25,494 nt of DNA, from contig FN649740.1 in NCBI GenBank assembly GCA_000310025.1, positions 5,143,361-5,168,854 on the forward strand, given 5' to 3'. The notes beneath the pieces were generated by a model. That model had not been told where the DNA came from. It saw only the letters and a program-made list of their open reading frames with translations, and made no database searches. The first letter of the stretch is position 1, and each line of letters begins with the position of its first letter. This document shows, in pieces, positions 1 through 10,600 of the stretch. The translations under genes and the position numbers were made by a program. Source of the stretch: Ectocarpus siliculosus. Its lineage: Eukaryota > Sar > Phaeophyceae > Ectocarpales > Ectocarpaceae.

Positions 1-1890
1 GTTTTTTTATTCCGCTTCCGGGGTTTTTACACACCCGTTTCCCCCCCCCCCCCCCCCCCCACCGAACAAGGCCGAAATTGAGTGGCTACACTCAACCTTC
101 TGGGACGGTTGCAAGCTTGCAGTTGCGATACTCTGCTTGCTGTGTTGCTATACATACGGTTTGCAACCCCCCCATCGGTGCAGAAATCGAATTGCTGTAC
201 TCCACATGCGGTGACCGGTGACAAGCTAGCCGTGTTGCTATACACCCCGTTTACCGCCACCCCCCCCCTACTGATGCCGAAATTGAGTTGCAAAACTCAA
301 CTTGCTGCGACTGGTGATAAGCAGGCAATTTAATTGCTCCGCTCGCCGTGTTGCTATTCACCCCGCGTACCACCCTCCGTCGCCGACAGTGAAGGTGCTA
401 TTCTCCGCCTGCTGTGACGTTAGGCTACAGTTATCAGAAGTTGCTGTGTTGCTCGGATTGGCAGGTTGCTGTACTGCTACAATGCATATGCAGAAATTGC
501 ATGGTGTTTGTAGTCAATCTATTTGCGCAAGTCAGAAGTTGCTTACTGCTGCATTGCTGCGTGTTGACATACACCCCGTCTACAACATCCATGGGCGCAG
601 ACATCGAGTTGCTATACTCTACCTGCCGCGACGGGGATAAGCTAGCAGTTGTTACACTCCGGTTGCCGTGTTGGTATACACCCCACTCCCCACCCTCCGT
701 CGCAGACATCGAAGTGCTATACTCCGCGTTCTGTGATGTTACGCAAGTCAGAGGTTGCTATACTTCCCATTGCTGCGCGCTAGCGTGACGTAGCGCTGCC
801 GATGCGGTGGAGGAATCGAGTTGCTATACTCTACGGTACCTGTTGTGACGGATGCAATGTAGCAGATGCAAGACTCCGCTTGCCGTGTTGCTATACGCAC
901 CGTTTACAACCCCCATCGGTGCAGAAATTGAGTTGCGGTACTCTCCTGCTGGGTCCAAGCTAGCAGTTGCTACTCTGGTTGCCGTGTTGCTACACACACC
1001 GTCTACAACCCCCCTCCCTCCCCCCCCATCGATGCGGTGCAGGAATCGAGTTGCTATGCTCTACAGTACCTGTCGTGACGGATGCAAGCTAGCAGATGCA
1101 ATACTCCGCTTGCAGTGTTGCTATACGCACCGTTTACAATCCCCATCGGTGAAGAAATCGAGTTGCTATACTCTGCCTCCAGTGACGGGGACCAGCGAGC
1201 AGTTGCTACTCCGCTTGCCGTGTTGCTACGTACACACACCGTTTCCCCCCCCCCCACCACCGAACGAGGCCGAAATTGAGTTGCTACACTCAACCTTCTG
1301 GGACGGGTGCAAGCTAGCAGTTGCTATACTCTGCTTGCCGTGTTGCTACACACACCGTTTAAAACCCCCATCGGTGCAGAAATCGCGTTGCTACTCCACA
1401 TGCGGTGACCGGTGACAAGCTAGCAGTTGCTACACTCCGCTTGCCGTGTTGCTCTACACCCCGTTTACCGCCGCCCCCCCCCACTGATGCCGAAATTGAG
1501 TTGCAAAACTCAACTTGCTGCGACGGGTGATAAGCAGGCAATTTAATTGCTCCGCTCGCCGTGTTGCTATTCACCCCGCGTACCACCCTCCGTCGCCGAC
1601 AGTGAAGTTGCTATACTCCGCCTGCTGTGATGTTAGGCTACAGTTATCAGAAGTGGCTGTGTTGCTCGGATTGGCAGGTTGCTGTACTGCTATGCATATG
1701 CAGAAATTGCATGGTGTTTGTAGTCAATCTATTTGCGCAAGTCAGAAGTTGCTTACTGCTGCATTGCTGCGTGTTGACATACACCCCGTCTGCAACATCC
1801 ATGGGCGCAGACATCGAGTTGCTATACTCTACCTGCCGTGACGGGGATAAGCTAGCAGTTGTTACACTCCGGTTGCCGTGTTGGTATACA
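1..1890. repeat. Satellite block: ~105-bp variant monomers in a ~1.2-kb higher-order unit
   Basis: Monomers restart at CCGTGTTGCTA, for example near 885, 981, 1217, 1338, 1444 and 1559. Each contains a TTGAGTTGCTA-type core, GACGGGTGCAAGCTAGCAG and a poly-C stretch of varying length. Positions 61-690 recur at about 1259-1890 with few differences (offset 1,198 to 1,213 bp), including a unique-looking insert with TAGTCAATCTATTTGCGCAA. Monomer length varies and is not a multiple of three, and all frames are often open, so the ORFs here are taken as non-coding. The array continues off the left edge and stops sharply at 1891. Confidence 0.88.
42..60. repeat. Poly-C tract near the left edge
   Basis: A run of about 19 C inside the first satellite monomer. 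Its sister monomer at 1245-1255 has a shorter run, so the length is variable. Confidence 0.9.
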
Positions 1891-2176
1891 CTAATAATAC
1901 AACAGGAAAGAACCGGCAGCAGCCCCCCCCCTTGTCACCAACAAACACTCATCACTCACCTGTCCACCCACACCGCCGGCGAAGCCGGCCGCCAGCAGCT
2001 GCTGTTGCCGCAGAAGCTGCTGAAATTCACCAACGCTGCCATACACCACACACGACGTCAGCTGATGAAACCCACAAAATCTGCCTAACCCGCCGTGCGA
2101 ATGCTGCCGCTGGAACGAACGCTATCGCTGAGAAAAAACTGACAGTCCCGAACAATTCCGCCGCCGAAAAGATCAT
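1891..2176. other. Non-satellite spacer, no gene recognised
   Basis: The sequence changes abruptly at the satellite edge to a CA/CC-rich stretch with a GCCGGCGAAGCCGGC palindrome at 1975-1989. Plus-strand ORFs continue out of the satellite, but their composition (His, Thr, Pro, Ala) looks like low-complexity translation. Confidence 0.5.
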
Positions 2177-2226
2177 GAATGGGTACATAGTCTTTCTGTG
2201 TGTGTTTTTATTTTTCCTTGATCATG
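2177..2226 (+). repeat. Partial copy of dispersed repeat, flanked by GATCATG duplications
   Basis: AATGGGTACATAGTCTTTCT and the following T-rich tail match the 3' part of the copy at 2227-2350. The fragment lies between GATCATG at 2171-2177 and GATCATG at 2220-2226, like a 7-bp target-site duplication. Confidence 0.6.
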
Positions 2227-2350
2227 CCAGCCGGTTTTCCTCCACTCACACCACTCACCACTCACTGAAAAGACTCCACCACATCCCGTTCGACTGTGGG
2301 TATATCTCGAATGGGTAGTCTTTCTGTGTGTGCTTTTATTATTCCTTAAT
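2227..2350 (+). repeat. Dispersed repeat, reference copy
   Basis: Runs from CCAGCCGGTTTTCC through CCCGTTCGACTGTGGG and CTCGAATGGGTAGTC to TTTATTATTCCTTAAT. The same order is seen inverted at 19263-19378 and diverged at 24858-24950. The GTTCGACT stretch resembles a pol III B box, so a tRNA-derived SINE is possible but unproven. Confidence 0.75.
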
Positions 2351-2355
2351 GCTGG

Positions 2356-2640
2356 TCAGTGTGGTTCAGTCGTGGGCATAGACGACATGGCGTCCTGCCG
2401 CCCCGGGTTGCTGAGTTCACGCTCACCGTGCGTGCTATACACGATGTCTTCCAGCAGCTCGCGATTCACGCCCGGGTTCATCAGCGTAAAAAACCGTTTC
2501 TCCACGTCGAAATCAGAGGACAAGGTGCGGCGCAACTTGGCGACAATCTCTCCCTCCGCAGCGTAGCCCAAGATTTCAGATTTCGTCGAAAGCGAAAAGT
2601 ACCGTAGTCGAGAGGTTGTTGGCCCACACGTATCTTCAGG
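2356..2640 (-). CDS. Possible 3'-terminal exon of an unidentified minus-strand gene
   Basis: An open frame of 94 codons ends in TGA at 2356-2358. It is preceded by a strong acceptor (cctctttccag). The peptide is not low-complexity: STKSEILGYAAEGEIVAKLR, then DFDVEKRFFTLMNPGVNREL and LEDIVYSTHGE. I do not recognise the family. No convincing upstream exon was found, although a gtaggt donor on the same strand lies near 2860. It could be a gene end, a retroelement fragment or a chance frame. Confidence 0.35.
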   Translation of the reverse strand, partial: PEDTCGPTTSRLRYFSLSTKSEILGYAAEGEIVAKLRRTLSSDFDVEKRFFTLMNPGVNRELLEDIVYSTHGERELSNPGRQDAMSSMPTTEPH

Positions 2641-4464
2641 CTGGAAAGAGGCCGCTTGAGAACCTCCTTCCCAGTGCCGCTCGTCGGCAAGCAGCAATGG
2701 TGTGCTGCACGCCAAGCAAGCTCCTGCCTTCTACAACACCCAGCCGAAAGAAAGATATTTCATCTGAAAATGCACACCTTCTGCTTCCTCCACCAGCCAG
2801 GTAGGTGCCGAGCGGGAGCGACGGGCTTTCATTCTTTTGTCTGGATAGGACCTACCTCTTCCTGTTCCCTGTGTTTGGTTGTTTTTCCGGGTTCGAACGC
2901 CTCCCTCCCGGTTTGTTCATCGTTTAGGCAAACTGCGGCTGTTGGAAGAGATTTCTCCGAGTCGAATTATTTTCCGTTTGGTTCTTCCGAGAAGAAGCCG
3001 GAAAAACATGGTTGAGTCAAGCTCCTCCTTTATCCTTCTAGTTTTGCTGGCATGATTGCCTTGTTACCATGGTATTCCAGTCCGAGGACTTCGACGAACG
3101 CTCCCCCTTTGCCGACACATGTACCATGAATCGTCCCAAGTCTGCTGCCATAGGAGACGCTCCCACCGCTGCAACCGAAAATTGGAAGAAGCCGCCAATG
3201 TATGCAAACGCTTTGACAGCCAAGCAAGCGCTTGTTGTACAGGGAGGGACAAAATAATACCGAATCGTACAAAACGTGTCAGAACAATCAATCTATCGCT
3301 GCACGCCGAGCAGATACCATAGGCCAGCCACCGTCCCTCAGCCAACAGAAGCAAGGTGCACTTGAGGTGCTCATTGACACCAATCCCTACTCCCACTGGG
3401 TACTGCGATTGGCTCGGGCAGGGGCAGGAGCTGAAGATCCCCGCGGCCCTCTGTAATTAATATAAAATACAAGGAATGATCACCGCACTCAGCAAGTACC
3501 CTCTCCTTCGCTATGTAGGTTTGCTGCACTCTTGGTTGCGGCGTACTGTCGACTGCTCCCACGTGTGAGGGTGGCAAAACTCAAACGGAGTACACACGTC
3601 AACTAACGCACCGACGATACAACGATACAACCAACGCGTAAGATAGGACAGCAGCATAACACACAGAATAGGGTCGAGTGTGTCGCCGCTCGTCAGATTT
3701 TCGTTCTCTCGGACACATGCAGCAAAGACAAAGTAGGCTACGACACGCGACTTCAAAAGAAAACACATCATGGTGTCGCCGGTGACTTGTGATTTGTTCT
3801 ACCTGCAGCAGGACCGTCTATGAATCACACACACCGCACAGCCATGTATCACACATGTCCACGGGGAAATTCACTCATGTCCCGCGATTTGTTGACTCGT
3901 CTAAATGGACACATCCAATTCGACACCTTAGTGGCCAAACATTCAAAACATTGGAAGAGTGACACGAACAGTAAATGGACTCCAGCCAGGCAGTAATTTC
4001 TTCTCTACGCCCACCCCCGTCCCTCACTTGACATCGAGAGCATTTCTTCCCTACACCCAACAATCGCCTGGCTCCTGTGTTTCGAAATTGAACAATGGCG
4101 TCTGAGGTCGCCAGAAACGCTTGTGTACTCGAGCAGAAAATACACGAGCATCGTGATATTTGTTGGTGCTTCAAAGAAGGCCATGTCAGAGACGAAGAGA
4201 GAAAAGCGCCAACACTCGGCGGAGGCTGTCAAATGTACCGAGAAAACTGATTGGGCAGACGGGAAACGCATACCACACAAACGGCTGAAAAACATAAAAC
4301 AAAACACACAAAAGATGAAAATCGCCAGCAACGCGACCAACCCTTAACAAATCGATCAGCACGATATCGACGACACCAAGTCTTAAACCAACCAGAACAT
4401 CATCGATCGGTTCAATTCAAAACATCCATTCAGCGGATAAAAGATTTAACATGATCGCTAACAG
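2641..4464. other. Intergenic region left of IPO5
   Basis: Apart from the small ORF at 3069-3257, I see no gene. Short open frames on both strands overlap and none shows family similarity. The part just below the IPO5 stop (4465) is A-rich on the plus strand and should contain the IPO5 3'UTR. A minus-strand frame at 3511-3771 is hydrophobic but unidentified. Confidence 0.5.
3069..3257 (+). CDS. Small hypothetical ORF with good start context
   Basis: A 62-codon frame starts at TTACCATGG, close to the Kozak form, and begins MVFQSEDFDERSPFAD, then WKKPPMYANALTAKQALVVQ. Composition is soluble and varied. A second frame, +1 relative to this one, stays open from 3232 to 3456 (IGQPPSLSQQKQGALEVLID). 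Together they could be a small frameshifted or spliced gene. No family recognised. Confidence 0.25.
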   Translation: MVFQSEDFDERSPFADTCTMNRPKSAAIGDAPTAATENWKKPPMYANALTAKQALVVQGGTK

Positions 4465-4692
4465 TCAAACGCGATGGCAGAGGGCCGTGAATTCGGCGGC
4501 AGCAGCATCAAGCCAGCTCTTTCGCTCCGCCCCTAGTCCGGCCGCAGCCGCTGCGAACGACTCCACCGGCACTCGATCGCCCCCCCCCCCGTCCAGGACG
4601 CCACCGCTGTGCCCCCCTCCCGCCTGAAGCATCAGAATCGCCTGGCCGACTTGTTGTCGAACTTCGGGACCGATTAGTTCGCTGCCGGCCAT
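4465..4692 (-). CDS. IPO5: IPO5 exon 25 (C-terminus and stop)
   Basis: Begins MAGSEL and continues IGPEVRQQVGQAILMLQ, equivalent to the family C-terminal ANVVRQVQTS helix. A Gly-rich loop follows, then WLDAAAAEFTALCHRV and TGA at 4465-4467. The acceptor is tcaacag, phase 0. I saw no AATAAA on the minus strand just below the stop. Confidence 0.88.
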   Translation of the reverse strand: MAGSELIGPEVRQQVGQAILMLQAGGGHSGGVLDGGGGDRVPVESFAAAAAGLGAERKSWLDAAAAEFTALCHRV

Positions 4693-7600
4693 CTGTTGAT
4701 GCAAGAAGGCCAGTATACATAAGCGTCGGTCGGCACACAGGGAGAAACGTGGAAGGACGACACTTGATTGGTACTTGGCTACCCGCATGCCAAACGATGC
4801 GGCAGGCGGTGGTTGAAATCGCCACAGACGTTTAGCCAATGCCGTGTCTGGGTGGTGCATGGGCCAACAGCCAACAGCCTTAGCAAATGTTCTTGCCCCG
4901 ACTCCTAAAAAAGCACGGAAAAAATCAGAACGCGTAGACGGCCACATCTAGAACAATAGCCTTGTTTTATTCTTTTGGCCTGAACCACGTTGTAGCACAA
5001 GTTACAATTATTAAGCCAAGTACACAGAGGTAACGAAAACTACAACAACAGTGCAAAAGGCAGCAACGACTACAACCAACCGTGCCGCACCTCAGCAAGC
5101 GCAGCTAGCGCCAAGGGCAGCCGCTCCAAACGGCTCCCGAGGATGGCGCGGGCATCGGCAAGAGACGAAGACGCCGTCAGCAGTCGGCAGAGCTGCTCAG
5201 CCACCTGAAGCAACCGCCAAAGAACAAAAAACAAGGCAGAGGCCAGAGGTGGACGTTCGTAATGTAGCCGGTAGGTAGATGCGTCGAGATACTCCAAATA
5301 CTCCAAATACCGATGGGTACGAGGAATAATATCGAGGCCCCGGTCGGCCTCACGTCCAGCGTGCACATGAACATACAACCTCTCATGGTGATGATTTTTC
5401 TGGGTCCATTTTATTTCTTCTGTTTTAAGGATTCGAATATATCCTGTACGGAGCAGAGACGGGTGTCCATGTGAAGACAGCGGCACACACAGTGCCTCTC
5501 CTCCCCTCATGCAAACACGCCTCCGCCCTTCAACGTCATTCTCGTTCGAACACGATCTGCCTGCCCACCAGCCTCATCAACGCCCCCCCCCCCCCGCCCC
5601 GCCCTTCACCACGCTTAGACGATCCCCACCTTCTCCGCCTCCTCGTCATCAGCTCGAAGCGGCATGTACCCAAGCCACACACCCCACGCGCGCCCCACCG
5701 CTTCTTCTCCCCCGACCCCGGTCTCTGGGTTGGACAGGGTATCTCGCTGCGCCTCCAAGAGGTTTCCAAGGGCACTGACCGCGTTATCCGTGGCCATCTC
5801 TCGGTCATCGTGTCGCGCGTCTGTTAAATTAACACACGAGTGTAGTGTTATGGACACATGCAAATAGGGATTTGATTGCGTGAAGCGAAGTGTAGACAAT
5901 AGACAACAATAACTGCTCATGTGGACACGTGGAAGTAGACGTTGAGTGCATGTAGCCCAGTCGTGTCCAGGCGCAAGTCTGCCAACAACAGCAACAAAAA
6001 CAAAAACAACAACAACAACGACGACGACGACGACGACAACAGCAAAAACGACGACGAAGATGACGACGAAAGCGACAGCGACGACCCACCTGGGCGAAGG
6101 ATGACCTCGACAAGCACCTTGAGCGCCTGCCCGCTGAACGGCGCAAAACCCGGGCCGTACGTTGCCGCTGATACACCCACTCCAAAAAAGGCGGGCTGGT
6201 GCACCGAAAGAGAACAGAGGTCGTAAGAGAGATCGGCACAACAAATCGCACCGGCGGCGGAGGGGGGGAACAACGTGCATCATGAGATTGAATGAATTCG
6301 ACGGCAGAGCATGACCGAACAAAAAAAAAAACAGAAACCAAAATTACATTATTGGGTCGAGGAGCCGTCCCAGATGTGGTCGACTAAAAAAAAAAAAAAA
6401 AACGAACCGAGAGACAAGACCTTCTAATTGACGACCCGCTGAACCTGCGGCCATTTCTGAAGACGCAGAGCAAAATCGGTATCGAAAAATGCCCTTCTCA
6501 CCAGACTAACGGAAGGAGCCTGGTCTGTGCACGCCTCCAGCAGCAGCGGGACCACCGAAGGAAGAATCACGCAGGTGGCGGGATTTGCGAACTCCAACGC
6601 GTGGTCGAGTACGTGAACCGCAACCTGAAAAAAAACAAAACACACAAACATCAACGATAGATAAACAACATAAAAAAATCAGAAACACGTGTTCGCGTCT
6701 TCTGTCTTTCCGCGGTACGACGTATTCTCATTGGTGAACCGGTTAGCGCGGTCAAGGTTAACGCTAACGAAAGAACCACACACATGGAAACGAACGGCGG
6801 TAGATACACGTGATACCGTCGTGGGAGCGGGATGGGAGAATCAACAGTTTTGAAAGCACAATGCGTCACTCTGGCGGAGTGTGGAGCGCAAGCATTAACC
6901 TACACATGATACGACGCCAAATGTCGGCGGCGGCACGACTTGGGGTGGATTGAGATGACAACACATCGAAGCTACGTACACACATGACAGAGATCAAGCT
7001 ACAGCAAAAAGGGGTGCAAAGAAATGGATGTTTTAGAAGAGGTCCCTGTATCATGCCGGAATATGCCAAGAAAGCTCACCGGCACTACACGGGACTGTCA
7101 CTATTCCAAGTATTGAGATTGACGTGGAAATTCAGTGTGTGCCCGCCTAAAACAACAGGACTATGCCGGGCACCGGCACCAAAAACAAAAAAATGGCCCC
7201 CCACTGTATGATATTGAGTCCCTACAACTGAAAAATAAAATACAACAACAAATCACACCCGGCCAACTAATGGAAGTATGTTGCGATGTACATCACACAG
7301 GCCCGCACATGACGGCCTGCAACAGACGAAAACGCCAACCGCACCATTGGGCATTCATCTACATGACGCTCACGACAGTTATGCATATGATACAGCACAC
7401 GAAAACAATGGCCGCTACTGTACCCCTGCCGCTGCCACCACTGCTCGTACTGCTGTTTCTTGATGCATTCTCGTGCTCATTGCCGTATGCTACATACCTT
7501 TCTGTCTTCTGGCAGGCTGTCCGGCCTCGCCATCTCCAGCACGCTCGGCAAAAGCAACTCCTCAAAGGCGGGGAAAAATGCCTCTCCGTGGGTCTTGAAA

Positions 7601-10600
7601 AGGAAGCCCAGGAGCTCCGCAAGGTTCACGTGAAGTTCCACTTCTTCCTCGCCTGGAAACAAGAAACAAAAAACAGCCATTAAGCCATTCGCGGCACATT
7701 CAAGGCAGACATCAGTCAGCAGATCGAATTCTCCGAGGTTGCGTATTTAGTTAACATGACCGACAAGACGTCACCGCCAAATGTCACACCGTCAGCACAA
7801 TACGACGACAGCAGCGCCTACCACTCCCTCCGCCAACAACAACTCCATGACGATGTCCCAACCACAACACCGCGTACCACCGTTACCCACCCGCCTCAAC
7901 AACAATACCGGCAGCCATGGCGACGACGGTAGCAACAGGTACCTCGTACGCTCCACCACATCACCACCAACCCTCACCGGCAGCCTGCGCCCTCTCCTCC
8001 TCCTCCTCATCCCAGTCCTCACTAGCCGTCGCCTCCGCCCGCCTGAGCGCCCTTCTTCGCAAACTCTGCCCGAGGCATCCTAGCGCTGCCCTTGCGAGCA
8101 CCCTCGACTGATCCTCGTTCAGCACCCGTCGGCAAGTCGAAGGCCGCGGGTCCGCGGGATCGTCCATGCCTGGACAAAATTAGCGGGGGAGGGGGGTTCC
8201 ACGCGGCCTGTGTAAGATGCGTACATATCGCATGAATGAATCGTTGACGTTGCATGACACCAGAACTGGTGTTTAAGAAAGGCGTAAAGATGAAAACGAG
8301 TGCGCACAACTATTTGAGTGAAGAACTTCAGTCGCACGCAGAAAACACAGCGAACTTCGCCAAGCAGACGGACACCGCCACATACACACGGAGCAATTCC
8401 ACCCACCAACAAATGTACGTTCGTTTCGACGGGATTTTTCCCGTGGGTCGTGCGTGCTTATATGCGAGCGTGGTCTCTCTGTCTCTCACGCAAGAGACAT
8501 CGACGAGCACACAAACACATGCAGCAACGCACACGACACAGCGCCACACCGCACCTTCCGTGTGGACCTCCCATCTCACGCAAGCGTAGTAGACGCATCG
8601 CTTGCACGCCTGAGCGGCCGTCATGAGTAGCTCCGCGTCCTCCTCCTTGTCCAAAGATTCCACCAGCCTGCCCAAGCAGAACTCCAGAAGCTGCCGGACA
8701 CGCCCCCCCTGAAGGTCCGAACCTTACCATAGGATTTCCATTCATTTTCATTGGTCAAGATATGTAAAACAGCAAGGATGGCCACAAAAAAGAAAACTTC
8801 AGGATATAATCAACTTTCGCAGCAAAGGTCGGGATCTTAACGTGTTTGAGAATTTTCAAAGTGTTTCTGTTGCTGTACGTGGGCGGGGGCGACGCTAAAG
8901 GCAGATGGGGCTTTTGTAACCCGAGCAGTTCGCCGCCACTAAGGAAGAAGAGTCTTTCAATCTTTCGAACAGGTACAATACAGTAGACAGGATGAAAAGA
9001 AAGACGTCCGTTGCAACTTGCTCTTCCACAAAAAAAAAAAAAGACACGTGCACCAAGCAAGCTTCTCCTCTGCTCGTGATGTTGGTAAATTTACCCGACG
9101 ACGTGAATTGTGCGTGGTAATTCGGGTGTCACCTGGCATTACCGCCGCCTTGCCGCAAGCTCGCACCAGCTCAGGCATCGCCGCCATGCAGAACGTTCTG
9201 GTAGTGGTACAGTAACGTAGGGGACGTGGAACGCCAAAGAACCAGACAACGAGGGGGGTGCACGTCGTTGTTGTTGTTGTTGTTGTTGTTGTTTTGGTCG
9301 TTGTCTTCACAGCAAAAACCGTTCCGGTCTCTCTACCCAGTACCTTCTTCTGTCCGCATTAGCCGAACACTCGACGCGGTCGATTCCCGTGGTCACAGGC
9401 TAACTTACCCGAAAAAGGTATACTACAATAAAATGGACTCGAAGGGTCCGCAAGTCAATAGAAACGTACATTTCACGTTAAAAAACGTTCCCGTCTGTGC
9501 TCAGTACCGGTCCAACTAACGCTGACGCATTCCGTGGTCAACTACCTCGAAAACAAATGTGCTGACAAGTATAAAACAGCAAGACAGCAGTGAAGCCTGC
9601 TTGGCGCGCTCTACGTGTAGCGAGCTCACGGTACTGAAGTAATTTGGCACACGAGCTCATCCTTTCAGAAGCACCCTTCACATTTAATGCATTTCAAAAT
9701 CAGTCTTTGACATGCTACAACAGCCGGAATCCACCATTGTGCCCCTCCGACACTCCGGAGTGGTGCTTGCCACGCAATGCAACCCAAAGCAACGCTAACG
9801 CTTACCGGACATCGTCGTGGGGACTGCTGTTGACGAGTCGCGCGAGTTGTCCCGCCACGGCCTCCACGTAAGGCAGAAAGTGCTCCTGAGACCGACCGAA
9901 AACAAGACACAGGATGCGCACCAAACACCACGGCCAAAGGCGGATGAAAAGACGGGGGTCAAGATCAAGATCGCGTCCAAAGAACCGCTACACCCACGAG
10001 ACCTCGGGATTGCTTGCAATCCACCATACAGGACGAAAGATCAAACGCAAAAGGGTATGAAAAAGGACACAAGCAGGCTCTACTAGGAAAAAGAAAGGTG
10101 ACAAAATGACATAATTAGCATGTCTAGGAACAAGCAGGAGGGACAAAAAAAACGGACAAACCGTGGAGTCACCGACCTGCAACGCCTCCGCCAGCAGCAG
10201 AATCATTTGGCACGCCGTCGCCTGCTCTTCCAACGCCCACGTTCGTACGGCCACCACCTAAAAGGACGGAAGAGGACGGGGATGGCAACACCCAAGACCA
10301 ATGAAAACAAGTAAACCGGCAGGACGTCGGCGAATAGGACCTTGCCGGGCCATGAATAATGAATGCCACGCACTTTGATGGCTTCTCGAAAACAACAGTA
10401 ACAGTCGCGGCAAAGACTGGTGACGGTGTAGTAACAGCAGTCTCGTAACGCCAAGACTTGTGACAGTCTCGTCACACACGTCATGACAGTTTCGTGACGT
10501 CTCCATGACAGTCCCTTGACAGTCGCGCCACAGTCCCAGTAGATCGCTTCTCACCTCTCCATCGAGGCCTTCCATGCAGTCCACGTCGCTGTCGAGCTCG

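Noticed and set aside
852-1415. 187-codon plus-strand ORF in the satellite
   Set aside because: Open frames arise in several frames of the repeat, monomer lengths are not multiples of three, and the peptide is a decayed repeat with no known domain.
1-1890. CRISPR-like array
   Set aside because: Units are long, diverged and without a repeat-spacer pattern, and the genome is eukaryotic.
5615-6322. 235-codon minus-strand ORF
   Set aside because: Only its first-exon-like end (5630-5820) is IPO5 exon 23. The rest reads through intron 22 and translates the GAC/AAC tract as poly-Val.
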